DNA of 64,000 nt, from assembly GCA_963605745.1 (NCBI GenBank), contig CAVCWT010000006.1:1-64000 (forward strand), given 5' to 3'. This document shows, one piece after another, positions 24,573-32,526 of this stretch. This stretch comes from CAG-791 sp963605745. Its GTDB lineage: Bacteria > Bacillota > Clostridia > Lachnospirales > Lachnospiraceae. How positions within the stretch are numbered: the stretch's first letter is position 1; each line of letters opens with the position of its first letter. A program made the translations under genes and the position numbers. Under the pieces are notes generated by a model that saw only the letters and a list, made by a program, of their open reading frames with translations, was not told the DNA's origin and did not search any database.

Positions 24573-25433
24573 ATGGGAAAGTCAATTCAAACAACGATCC
24601 GGCGGATGCTGGGTCTGGTGCTGGCTGCTGCGGTAGCATTTTCTGCTGCAGGTCTGTTGCCTTCACTTTCCGTGGAGGCAGCAGCGGCTCTGCCGGCAGC
24701 ACCGCAGTGTAATATTGTTTATGATTTTGGGAATGGCAGAACCTATACCGTGACACCGGAACTGGCCATGACCATGATGGTGACCAATGCGGATGGGAGC
24801 TACTATATCGATCCTGCGACCAATTACTATGTCTGCGATTCCAACAAGATGCGGAATTTCTTCAGCGGTCTGCAGAACCTTTTCCCGCCGCAGTCGAGCA
24901 GTGTGAACCAGGCCGGCTTCCAGACAACTGGCGGCACTTATCTTGCCATCGATGGAACCTTTCAGACAACCGGCTACCTGGATGTCAATTATGAGATTAA
25001 CTATCTGGCACTGGCTATGATGCAGCAAAGGAGTGAGACACACACTCCGGTTTATCGCTGCGGCGGTACCTACGTGGAGATTGATATCTCCAATCAGCTG
25101 CTCTATTACTACGAGGACGGCGTGTGCCGGCTGACAACCTCTGTTGTTACCGGTAACCACAGTGCAGGACATGATACTCCGACAGGGGTCTACCGCGTAC
25201 GCGGCAAACAGCGTAACGTAGTCCTTCGCGGGGCAGGCTATGCATCTCCGGTAAAATACTGGATGAATTTTATCGGCAATTCCATCGGACTGCATGACGC
25301 CAACTGGAGATCCAGCTTTGGCGGCAGCATCTATCTGAAAAATGGTTCCCATGGATGTGTGAACATTCCGCCTTCCGTTATGCCTGAGCTGTACGGAATG
25401 GTAGCGGTCGGAACACCGGTTGTATTGTACTGA
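24573..25433 (+). CDS. Secreted L,D-transpeptidase (YkuD family)
   Basis: Cell-wall enzyme forming 3-3 (L,D) cross-links or related peptidoglycan linkages outside the membrane. The 286-residue precursor has a signal peptide (hydrophobic stretch ~14-32 ending at VEAAA). It then has a region resembling the peptidoglycan-binding domain seen upstream of YkuD domains. The C-terminal YkuD domain has GLHDANW with the catalytic His and the nucleophile motif SHGCVN (Cys262). ATG 24573 follows GGGGAGA. The frame from 24402 overlaps ilvB and is not the true start. Confidence 0.9.
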   Translation: MGKSIQTTIRRMLGLVLAAAVAFSAAGLLPSLSVEAAAALPAAPQCNIVYDFGNGRTYTVTPELAMTMMVTNADGSYYIDPATNYYVCDSNKMRNFFSGLQNLFPPQSSSVNQAGFQTTGGTYLAIDGTFQTTGYLDVNYEINYLALAMMQQRSETHTPVYRCGGTYVEIDISNQLLYYYEDGVCRLTTSVVTGNHSAGHDTPTGVYRVRGKQRNVVLRGAGYASPVKYWMNFIGNSIGLHDANWRSSFGGSIYLKNGSHGCVNIPPSVMPELYGMVAVGTPVVLY

Positions 25434-25511
25434 GGTAGTTGGTCATTGTGATGTTGGGGTCAGACGTATTTTGAGGACACTGATATCATTGCGATTCATA
25501 GGAGGTATCAA

Positions 25512-26591
25512 ATGAGCAGAGTTTATAACTTTTCAGCAGGTCCTGCCATGCTCCCGGTAGAGGTACTGGAGACAGCAGCCAAAGAGATGTTGGATTACAA
25601 GGGAAGCGGCATGTCCGTTATGGAGATGTCCCACCGCAGCAAGGTGTTTGATGCGCTGATCAAGGAGACGGAGGCAGATTTCCGCAAGCTGGTCGGTGTT
25701 CCGGACAATTATAAGGTCCTGTTCCTGCAGGGTGGCGGCTCCACACAGTTCGCACAGGTTCCCATGAACCTGATGAAGAACGGCAAGGCTGCCTATATCG
25801 TAACCGGACAGTGGGCTAAAAAGGCATGGAAGGAAGCTCAGAAATACGGAGAAGCCATCAAGGTGGCTTCCTCTGAGGATGAGAATTTCTCTTATATTCC
25901 GGATTGCTCGGATCTGCCGATTCCGGAGGATGCAGATTATGTCTACATCTGCGAGAACAATACCATTTACGGAACCGAGTATTTTAAGCTCCCCAATACC
26001 AAGGGACATGATCTGGTTGCCGATGTATCCTCGAACTTCCTTTCGAGACCGATCGATGTCAATCAGTACGGAATGTTCTTTGGCGGAGTTCAGAAGAACG
26101 TAGGACCTGCCGGCGTTGTCATTGCAGTTATCCGTGAGGATCTGATCCGCGATGACCTTCCGGAATATGTTCCCACCATGCTGCAGTACAAAACGCAGGC
26201 AGAGAAGGACTCCCTGTACAACACACCTCCCTGCTACAATATCTACATCTGCGGACTGGTCTTCAAATGGCTGATGAAGCAGGGCGGCCTCGAAGGCATT
26301 GCAAAGCATAACGAAGCAAAGGCCAAGCTTTTCTATGATTTCCTGGATGAGTCTAAACTTTTCAAGGGCACCGTTCGCAAAGAGGATCGCTCTTTGATGA
26401 ACGCACCTTTTGTTACCGGTGATGCAGATCTGGATGCAGCCTTCATCAAAGAGGCAGGAGAGAATGGTCTGGTTTCCTTAAAGGGACACCGCACCGTCGG
26501 AGGCATGCGTGCATCCATGTACAATGCAATGCCGATGGAAGGCGTTGAGAAGCTCGTTTCCTTCATGAAGGATTTCGAAGCAAGACATTGA
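25512..26591 (+). CDS. serC: Phosphoserine aminotransferase
   Basis: SerC converts 3-phosphohydroxypyruvate to phosphoserine with PLP. The 359-residue protein begins MSRVYNFSAGPAMLP, contains FLQGGGSTQFAQVPMNL, and has the PLP-lysine region GGVQKNVGPAGVV. The C-terminus shows the RTVGGMRASMYNAM substrate-phosphate segment. AGGAGG precedes the ATG. serA follows after a 190-bp gap filled by repeats, so the two form a functional pair for serine synthesis. Confidence 0.97.
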   Translation: MSRVYNFSAGPAMLPVEVLETAAKEMLDYKGSGMSVMEMSHRSKVFDALIKETEADFRKLVGVPDNYKVLFLQGGGSTQFAQVPMNLMKNGKAAYIVTGQWAKKAWKEAQKYGEAIKVASSEDENFSYIPDCSDLPIPEDADYVYICENNTIYGTEYFKLPNTKGHDLVADVSSNFLSRPIDVNQYGMFFGGVQKNVGPAGVVIAVIREDLIRDDLPEYVPTMLQYKTQAEKDSLYNTPPCYNIYICGLVFKWLMKQGGLEGIAKHNEAKAKLFYDFLDESKLFKGTVRKEDRSLMNAPFVTGDADLDAAFIKEAGENGLVSLKGHRTVGGMRASMYNAMPMEGVEKLVSFMKDFEARH

Positions 26592-26598
26592 GAATCTT

Positions 26599-26655
26599 CC
26601 ATCATGAATTCGCCTGTGGGGCACCCGATTCATGTTGAAACAGGCAGGTGCTAAA
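26599..26655. repeat. Family T element, short copy in inverted orientation
   Basis: ttccatcatgaattcgcctg through gttgaaacaggcaggtgctaaa matches the reverse complement of arm 1 of copy B (29514) almost base for base, including gcacccgattc. The partner end is missing, so this is a half-element. Confidence 0.75.
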
Positions 26656-26698
26656 ACTACCATGCCTGCTCGCACGGGCACCACTAAATAAAAATCAG

Positions 26699-26728
26699 CG
26701 TCTGCGCGAGCGAGCTCGCACAGACGCG
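26699..26728. repeat. GC-rich palindrome in the serC-serA gap
   Basis: gcgtctgcgcgag and ctcgcacagacgc form a 13-bp stem with one G-U-type mismatch and a cgag loop. No T-run follows. It is preceded by gggcaccactaaataaaaat, part of which (ggcaccac, aaatcagc) recurs near 37187 before rnhA. The remainder of the 26592-26783 gap shows no coding potential. Confidence 0.55.
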
Positions 26729-26783
26729 CAGCCGCTGTCCGGGATTTTTACGGTAACAGATACCATATAACAGGAGACAGAAC

Positions 26784-27947
26784 ATGTTCAAATATGCAGA
26801 ACTGAATAACATTTCAAAGGAGGGAACCGGACGGTTCCATGATCAGTTTGCCAAGACAGAGAACCTGGACGAAGCCCAGGGAATCCTCGTTCGCAGTGCC
26901 AAGATGCATGAGATGGAGTTCTCAGACAACCTTCTGGCCATTGCAAGAGCCGGTGCCGGCGTCAACAACATTCCGCTGGATCGCTGCGCAGAGGAGGGAA
27001 TCGTTGTTTTCAATACGCCGGGTGCCAATGCAAACGGCGTGAAGGAGCTGGTAATTGCCGGCATGCTGCTGGCATCCAGAGACGTCGTTGAAGGCGTCGA
27101 CTGGGTGAGATCCAACTGGAACAATCCCGAGATTGCAGCTCAGGTCGAAAAGGAGAAAAAACAGTTCGCCGGCACAGAGCTAGAGGGCAAAAAGCTCGGC
27201 ATCATCGGTCTCGGCGCCATCGGCGTGCGTGTTGCCAATGCGGCCGTTTACCTTGGCATGGATGTATACGGCTACGATCCGTATGTAGGCGTTGAGAATG
27301 CATGGCATCTGTCCCGTAAGGTAACTCATGTGACTGACATCAATGAGATTTACCGTAACTGTGATTTCATCACGATTCACGTTCCGGCCATGGAATCTAC
27401 AAAGGGTTATATCTCCAAGGAAGCCATCGACGAGATGAAGCAGGGCGTTATCGTTCTGAACATGGCAAGAGATGTTCTGGTTGATGAGAAGGCAATGGTT
27501 GCTGCCATTGATGAAGGCAAGGTTCGACGCTATGTATCGGATTTCCCGAACCCGACAGTTGCAGGTCACAGAGGCTGCATCACGACGCCTCACCTTGGCG
27601 CATCGACGGAAGAGTCCGAAACGAACTGTGCAATTATGGCCGTGGACGAGCTGCAGGACTATCTGGAAAATGGCAATATCAAGAATTCCGTAAACTATCC
27701 TGCCTGCGATGCCGGCGTTTGCACAAGAGAAGGGCGCGTTGCTATTTTGCACAAAAATGTAGCTAACATGATCACCGGCTTTACCTCCATCCTGGGCGCA
27801 GCAGGCATCAACATTGCAGAGATGACCAACAAGTCCAGAGGAGAGGTTGCCTATACCATCCTGGATCTGGATTCCCCGCTGTCGAACGAGGCCGCTGCAC
27901 AGCTGGCTGCTGTGGAGAATGTCTTCCGCGTTCGTGTGATCAAGTAA
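26784..27947 (+). CDS. serA: D-3-phosphoglycerate dehydrogenase with ACT domain
   Basis: SerA oxidises 3-phosphoglycerate to phosphohydroxypyruvate, the entry to serine synthesis. The 387-residue protein has the NAD site LGIIGLGAIGVRVANAA (about residue 137), the catalytic Arg region NMARDVLVDE, and the active-site His in TTPHLGASTEESE. It ends in an ACT domain (from about residue 318) likely to bind serine. It lacks the middle ASB domain of long SerA forms. The DUF1015 gene follows after 61 bp. Confidence 0.96.
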   Translation: MFKYAELNNISKEGTGRFHDQFAKTENLDEAQGILVRSAKMHEMEFSDNLLAIARAGAGVNNIPLDRCAEEGIVVFNTPGANANGVKELVIAGMLLASRDVVEGVDWVRSNWNNPEIAAQVEKEKKQFAGTELEGKKLGIIGLGAIGVRVANAAVYLGMDVYGYDPYVGVENAWHLSRKVTHVTDINEIYRNCDFITIHVPAMESTKGYISKEAIDEMKQGVIVLNMARDVLVDEKAMVAAIDEGKVRRYVSDFPNPTVAGHRGCITTPHLGASTEESETNCAIMAVDELQDYLENGNIKNSVNYPACDAGVCTREGRVAILHKNVANMITGFTSILGAAGINIAEMTNKSRGEVAYTILDLDSPLSNEAAAQLAAVENVFRVRVIK

Positions 27948-28008
27948 GCTATTTTTGGGTGAGCTACTCAGGCAAGTTATTTATGTCAGTTACCTACGGA
28001 GATTGATT

Positions 28009-29244
28009 ATGGCCAATATCAGACCATTTTGTGCATATCGTCCGGCCTCCGGACTGGAGCAGCAGGTTGCAGCGCTTCCCTATGATGTCTATTCCAGGGA
28101 AGAGGCAAAGGCCTATGTTGCAGAACATCCGAAGGCATTTCTTGCCATCGACCGGGCAGAATCCATGCTGCCGGAAGATGTGGATACCTATGATGAGCGA
28201 GTCTATGCGCAGGCAAGAAAGCGGTTGGATGCGCAGATAAAGGACGGCACCTTCGTACAGGATGAAACGCCCTGCTACTATCTCTATGAGCAGACTTGGC
28301 AGGGGAGAACGCAGACCGGAATTGTTGCCTGTGCCTCCATCGATGATTATGAAAACGGTGTGATCAAAAAGCATGAGAACACCGTGGAAGCCAAGGAGCA
28401 GGACAGAATCCGTCATGTGGATGTCTGCAGTGCCCACACAGGGCCGATCTTTCTGACCTATCGTGAGGATGCTGCGCTTGCAGAAATCAAAGCGCTGGTT
28501 CGGCAGCAGTCCCCGGTCTGTGATTTTATGTCTGAGGGCGAGGTCAGAAACCGCGTTTTTGTTATTGATCAGCAAGAGCACATTGCCAAAATTCAGGAGT
28601 GTTATGCCGGAATTTCGCAGATCTATATTGCAGACGGTCACCACAGGGCAGCCTCTGCAGTAAAGGTTGGAAGGCTTCGCAGAGAGCAGAATCCGGGCTA
28701 TACCGGAGAAGAGGAATTCAATTATTTTCTCTGTGTTCTCTTCCCGGAACAAGAGCTGCAGATCTTAGATTACAACCGCGTGATTCTGGACCTTGGTGGT
28801 CTCTCCCGCGCAGAGATTCTGGAGCGCCTTCGTCCTAATTTCAATGTGACGCCGTACCGAAAGAATGTGGCAAAGCCGTCCGCAAAGGGTGAGATCGGCA
28901 TGTACCTGGATCACAGCTGGTTCATGCTCTCTGCCAAGAACAACGTAAAGAGTGGAGACCCCGTGGCAGGACTCGACGTCTCCATTTTGCAAAAATACGT
29001 GCTGGCGCCCATCTTTGGCATTGAGAATCCTCGCACCGATAAGAGGATTGCCTTTGTCGGAGGCATCCGCGGAGATAAAGAACTGGTGGAACGGGCAGAT
29101 GCAGCAGAAGGGATGGCATTTATGATGTATCCGACGTCGATTGGCGAGCTGCTGCGCGTAGCAGATGCGGGCAAGCTGATGCCGCCTAAGTCAACCTGGT
29201 TCGAGCCAAAGCTTTTGTCCGGATTGTTTATTCACAAGTTCTGA
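28009..29244 (+). CDS. DUF1015 family protein
   Basis: A 411-residue cytoplasmic protein of the DUF1015 family (PF08013-type annotation in my recollection), function not established. Recognisable conserved segments are NIRPFCAYRP at the start, PYDVYSREEA, YIADGHHRAASAV in the middle and MMYPTSIGELLRVADAGKLMPPKSTWFEPK at the end. The HHR motif resembles a ParB-like or nucleotide-binding site. ATG 28009 is preceded by CGGAGA. It sits behind serC-serA, an arrangement I recall in other Clostridia and Bacteroidetes, which suggests a link to serine metabolism. Confidence 0.82.
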   Translation: MANIRPFCAYRPASGLEQQVAALPYDVYSREEAKAYVAEHPKAFLAIDRAESMLPEDVDTYDERVYAQARKRLDAQIKDGTFVQDETPCYYLYEQTWQGRTQTGIVACASIDDYENGVIKKHENTVEAKEQDRIRHVDVCSAHTGPIFLTYREDAALAEIKALVRQQSPVCDFMSEGEVRNRVFVIDQQEHIAKIQECYAGISQIYIADGHHRAASAVKVGRLRREQNPGYTGEEEFNYFLCVLFPEQELQILDYNRVILDLGGLSRAEILERLRPNFNVTPYRKNVAKPSAKGEIGMYLDHSWFMLSAKNNVKSGDPVAGLDVSILQKYVLAPIFGIENPRTDKRIAFVGGIRGDKELVERADAAEGMAFMMYPTSIGELLRVADAGKLMPPKSTWFEPKLLSGLFIHKF

Positions 29245-29333
29245 GATGGCAGGGACAAAAGGTCCTTTTGACGTTGGTATCAGGGAATGCTGATTTCATC
29301 AGCGATCTCTTAGAAAAATGCATTCATTTATAC

Positions 29334-29362
29334 TTGCATTCATGCGGCACAGCTTGTATAAT
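29334..29362 (+). promoter_or_regulatory. Sigma-70-type promoter of tRNA-Thr
   Basis: TTGCAT (29334-29339), a 17-base spacer, then a perfect TATAAT (29357-29362). Start of transcription is expected near 29369. No other gene lies between it and the tRNA. Confidence 0.8.
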
Positions 29363-29368
29363 AATCAA

Positions 29369-29396
29369 CGTTCGACCGCAAACTTGCGATCGGACG
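29369..29396 (+). other. Leader hairpin upstream of tRNA-Thr
   Basis: cgttcgaccgca and tgcgatcggacg pair over 12 positions with one mismatch and one G-U pair, loop aact. The hairpin begins at the predicted transcription start and ends five bases before the tRNA acceptor stem, so it would be the whole 5' leader removed by RNase P. Confidence 0.55.
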
Positions 29397-29401
29397 TATA
29401 T

Positions 29402-29474
29402 GCTGGAATAGCGCAGTTGGTAGCGCAACTGATTCGTAATCAGTAGGTCGAGGGTTCAAGTCCCTTTTCCAGCT
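29402..29474 (+). tRNA. tRNA-Thr (anticodon CGT)
   Basis: Complete cloverleaf: acceptor gctggaa / ttccagc, D-arm gcgc-agttggta-gcgc, anticodon stem actga / tcagt around loop ttcgtaa (anticodon cgt), T-arm gaggg-ttcaagt-ccctt. The discriminator is T and CCA is not encoded. It reads ACG codons. Confidence 0.97.
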
Positions 29475-29480
29475 CGCACG

Positions 29481-29510
29481 AGGGCTCTGCTGGTTAGCAG
29501 AGCCCTTTCT
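29481..29510 (+). terminator. Rho-independent terminator after tRNA-Thr
   Basis: An 11-bp perfect stem agggctctgct / agcagagccct with loop ggtt, followed by ttct. It ends three bases before family T copy B. Confidence 0.85.
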
Positions 29511-29513
29511 GTA

Positions 29514-29663
29514 TATCTGTTTAGCACCTGCCTGTTTCAACAGGAATCGGGTGCCTTGCAGACGAATTCTTGATTGAAACAGGCAGGTGTCCAAGGGGCG
29601 AAGCCCCTCTGGCCAACCACATCTCAAATGCACTGCATCTAAGATGCAGGTGCTAAACAGTAA
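29514..29663. repeat. Family T element, full-length cloverleaf copy B
   Basis: tatctgtttagcacctgcct at the left and aggtgctaaacag (29648-29660) at the right. Arm 1 pairs cctgcctgtttcaa with ttgaaacaggcagg; arm 2 is aggggc-gaa-gcccct inside tcca..tggc; arm 3 pairs catct with agatg and gcatct with agatgc. Arm 3 differs in sequence from copy A yet still pairs. It lies directly before argH. Confidence 0.85.
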
Positions 29664-29688
29664 TAATATTTTTAAAGGAGAACATCGC

Positions 29689-31077
29689 ATGGCACAGCTA
29701 TGGGGCGGCAGATTCACAAAGGCAACCGATCAACTGGTAAAGGAATTCAACGATTCCATCGGCTTTGACAAGAGACTGTGGAAAGAAGACATTGAAGGCA
29801 GTATTGCTCATGCCACTATGCTGGGCCGGCAGAATATCCTGACCAAGGAGGCTTCGCAGAATATCATTGAAGGGCTCCTTGGAATCCGTGCGGACATCGA
29901 ATCCGGCAAGCTTCCCATCACCAATGAATACGAAGATATTCACAGTTTTGTGGAGGCGAACCTGATTGACCGCATCGGCGATGACGGCAAAAAGCTTCAT
30001 ACCGGTCGTTCCCGCAATGACCAGGTGGCATTGGACATGCGTTTATTCACGCGAAATGCTGCAGGGGAAATGAGAAACGAGGTACTGCGCCTTCTGGAGG
30101 CCATTCTGCAGATTATGAAGGATGGCACAGAGACGTATATGCCGGGATTTACCCACCTGCAGAAGGCGCAGCCTGTGACGCTGGCTCACCATTTCGGCGC
30201 ATATTTTGAGATGCTGCGAAGAGATGCAAGCCGCCTTGCGGATACGCAGAAGAGAATGAACGAATGCCCTTTAGGCGCCGGAGCACTGGCCGGGACGACC
30301 TATCCTTTAGACCGTGAATTCGTGGCAGAGAGCCTGGATTTTGACCGGCCGACGAGGAACAGCATGGACTCGGTGTCGGACAGAGATTATGCGATCGAAT
30401 TTCTGAATGATCTGTCGCTGATCATGGTGCATTTAAGCCGAATGAGTGAGGAGATCATCATCTGGAACAGCAATGAATACCGCTTTGTGGAGATCGATGA
30501 TGGCTATTCTACCGGCAGCAGCATCATGCCGCAGAAAAAGAATCCGGATGTTGCTGAGCTCATCCGCGGCAAATCCGGCAGGGTTTTTGGTGATCTGACG
30601 AGCCTTTTGACAACTATGAAGGCCATTCCTCTTGCCTATGACAAGGATATGCAGGAAGACAAGGAGCCGGTCTTTGATGCCTATGACACCGTGATGATGT
30701 GTGTAAAGCTCATGACAGGAATGCTGTCCACTATGAGCTTTCGCAAGGATGTCATGGAAAAGAGTGCCATGAACGGATTTACCAATGCAACCGATGCCGC
30801 TGACTATCTGGTGGTGAAGGGGGTTCCCTTCCGTGATGCACACGGCATCATCGGACGCATGGTTCTGCACTGCATCGATGTGAATAAGAGTCTGGATCAG
30901 CTGAGCCTTGAAGAGTTCAAGGAATTCTCACCGGCATTTGAAGAAGATATCTATGATGCCATCAGCCTCAAGACCTGTGTCGATAAGAGACTGACAACAG
31001 GAGCTCCCGGAAAGGCTACGATGGAGGCAGAGATTCAGGAGGCCTCTGAATGGCTCTTAGGGGAGCTGCAGGCGTAG
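29689..31077 (+). CDS. argH: Argininosuccinate lyase
   Basis: ArgH cleaves argininosuccinate to arginine and fumarate. The 462-residue protein has the fumarase/aspartase superfamily signature GSSIMPQKKNPD, plus HTGRSRNDQVALDMR and THLQKAQPVTLAHH with conserved His. The true ATG is 29689 with AAAGGAG upstream; the frame from 29587 runs through repeat sequence. argG is not in the window. It is transcribed after the tRNA terminator and the repeat, so it must have its own promoter there. Confidence 0.96.
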   Translation: MAQLWGGRFTKATDQLVKEFNDSIGFDKRLWKEDIEGSIAHATMLGRQNILTKEASQNIIEGLLGIRADIESGKLPITNEYEDIHSFVEANLIDRIGDDGKKLHTGRSRNDQVALDMRLFTRNAAGEMRNEVLRLLEAILQIMKDGTETYMPGFTHLQKAQPVTLAHHFGAYFEMLRRDASRLADTQKRMNECPLGAGALAGTTYPLDREFVAESLDFDRPTRNSMDSVSDRDYAIEFLNDLSLIMVHLSRMSEEIIIWNSNEYRFVEIDDGYSTGSSIMPQKKNPDVAELIRGKSGRVFGDLTSLLTTMKAIPLAYDKDMQEDKEPVFDAYDTVMMCVKLMTGMLSTMSFRKDVMEKSAMNGFTNATDAADYLVVKGVPFRDAHGIIGRMVLHCIDVNKSLDQLSLEEFKEFSPAFEEDIYDAISLKTCVDKRLTTGAPGKATMEAEIQEASEWLLGELQA

Positions 31078-31100
31078 TGTTTGGAAAATTGGTTTGTCTT

Positions 31101-31130
31101 TTAGACAGTGGCCATGATATGTGGTATGAT
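31101..31130 (+). promoter_or_regulatory. Possible promoter of asd
   Basis: TTAGAC (31101-31106), an 18-base spacer and TATGAT (31125-31130), placed 75 bp before the asd start. The -10 lies in a small inverted repeat (atgtggt atgatgc accacat). Confidence 0.45.
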
Positions 31131-31204
31131 GCACCACATGATATGCGCCGCCTTGGTTTAACCGGGGGGCTGCAGCAACATCATTTGATATGAGGAGCGA
31201 GATT

Positions 31205-32287
31205 ATGGAAAAATTAAGAGTCGGTGTATTGGGCGGAACCGGAATGGTTGGCCAGCGTTTCATTCAGATTCTGGAGAATCATCCCTGGTTTGAGGTGACC
31301 GAGATTGCAGCCAGCAAAAGAAGTGCCGGCAAGACCTACGGCGAGGCAGTAGAAGGCCGCTGGAAGCTGGACGGAGAGGTTCCGGCTGCGGTTAAGGATA
31401 TTGTGATCCGTGATATCAATGACGTGCAGGGGATCAGCGAGAATGTCGATTTCGTTCTTTCTGCCGTGAATATGTCCAAGGATGAGATTCGTGCCATTGA
31501 GGATGCCTATGCAAAGGCAGAGACCCCGGTTGTTTCCAACAACAGCGCACATCGCTGGACACCGGATGTTCCGATGATCGTTCCGGAGATCAACCCGCAG
31601 CATGCAGAGGTCATTGAATTCCAGAAAAAGCGTCTGGGAACCACCAGAGGCTTTATCGCCGTAAAGCCGAACTGCTCCATTCAGAGTTACAGCCCGGCTC
31701 TTGCTGCATGGAAGGAATTCGAGCCCTACGAGGTTGTGGCAACAACCTATCAGGCAATTTCCGGTGCCGGCAAAACCTTCAAGGACTGGCCGGAGATGGA
31801 AGGCAATGTGATTCCGTTTATCAGCGGTGAGGAGGAGAAATCCGAAAAAGAGCCTCTTCGTATTTTTGGCCACATTGAGAACGGCGTGATCGTTCCGGCA
31901 GAGTCACCCCTGATTACCTGCCAGTGCATCCGTATTCCGGTTCTCTACGGTCATACCGCAGCAGCCTTTGTCCGCTTCAAGAAGGATCCCACCAAGGAAG
32001 AGCTGATTGAGAAGCTCCGTTCCTTCTCCGGCGTTCCGCAGGAGCTCAAGCTCCCCAGCGCTCCCGAGCACTTCATCCAGTATCTGGAGGAGGATGACCG
32101 TCCGCAGGTTACCAAGGATGTCTATTATGAAGGCGGCATGGGCGTATCCATCGGACGACTTCGCAAGGACACCATGTTCGACTGGAAGTTTGTTGGACTC
32201 TCTCACAACACGCTCCGCGGCGCAGCCGGCGGCGCTGTAGAGTGCGCGGAGCTTCTGACCGCACTTCACTACATCGAGCATAAATAA
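31205..32287 (+). CDS. asd: Aspartate-semialdehyde dehydrogenase
   Basis: Asd reduces aspartyl phosphate to aspartate semialdehyde, the branch point to lysine/diaminopimelate, threonine and methionine. The 360-residue protein has the NADP motif VGVLGGTGMVGQRF and the catalytic cysteine in KPNCSIQ. Its overall sequence looks like the archaeal/fungal-type branch, common in Clostridia, not the E. coli type. ATG 31205 follows GAGGAG. It lies alone between argH and topB; no lysine riboswitch was seen upstream. Confidence 0.95.
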   Translation: MEKLRVGVLGGTGMVGQRFIQILENHPWFEVTEIAASKRSAGKTYGEAVEGRWKLDGEVPAAVKDIVIRDINDVQGISENVDFVLSAVNMSKDEIRAIEDAYAKAETPVVSNNSAHRWTPDVPMIVPEINPQHAEVIEFQKKRLGTTRGFIAVKPNCSIQSYSPALAAWKEFEPYEVVATTYQAISGAGKTFKDWPEMEGNVIPFISGEEEKSEKEPLRIFGHIENGVIVPAESPLITCQCIRIPVLYGHTAAAFVRFKKDPTKEELIEKLRSFSGVPQELKLPSAPEHFIQYLEEDDRPQVTKDVYYEGGMGVSIGRLRKDTMFDWKFVGLSHNTLRGAAGGAVECAELLTALHYIEHK

Positions 32288-32413
32288 CGACTGCTGCATC
32301 ATTATTGGGATCGCCGGTCATGTCATGTTGCCTGTCACATTTTATCGGCATTTGGAATGACGGCTGACAGATGCGGAATCAGTGGATGTGATTTGCCTGC
32401 AGATCGGGTTTTG

Positions 32414-32445
32414 CCGGTACAGCGATTTTGCAAACGTTGTACCGG
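32414..32445. repeat. Family P hairpin, whole copy 2
   Basis: ccggtacagcg and cgttgtaccgg form the 32-nt hairpin; further out, ctgcagatcggg (32397) pairs with cccggtctgcag (ending 32460), making a 64-nt nested palindrome upstream of topB. The 239-bp asd-topB gap contains nothing else recognisable. Confidence 0.75.
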
Positions 32446-32526
32446 AATCCCGGTCTGCAGGCTTTTTCAAACATGACGGGTTCAAAATCGTCATATGCCG
32501 CAGCCATAAGGCTCAGGGAGTATTGT

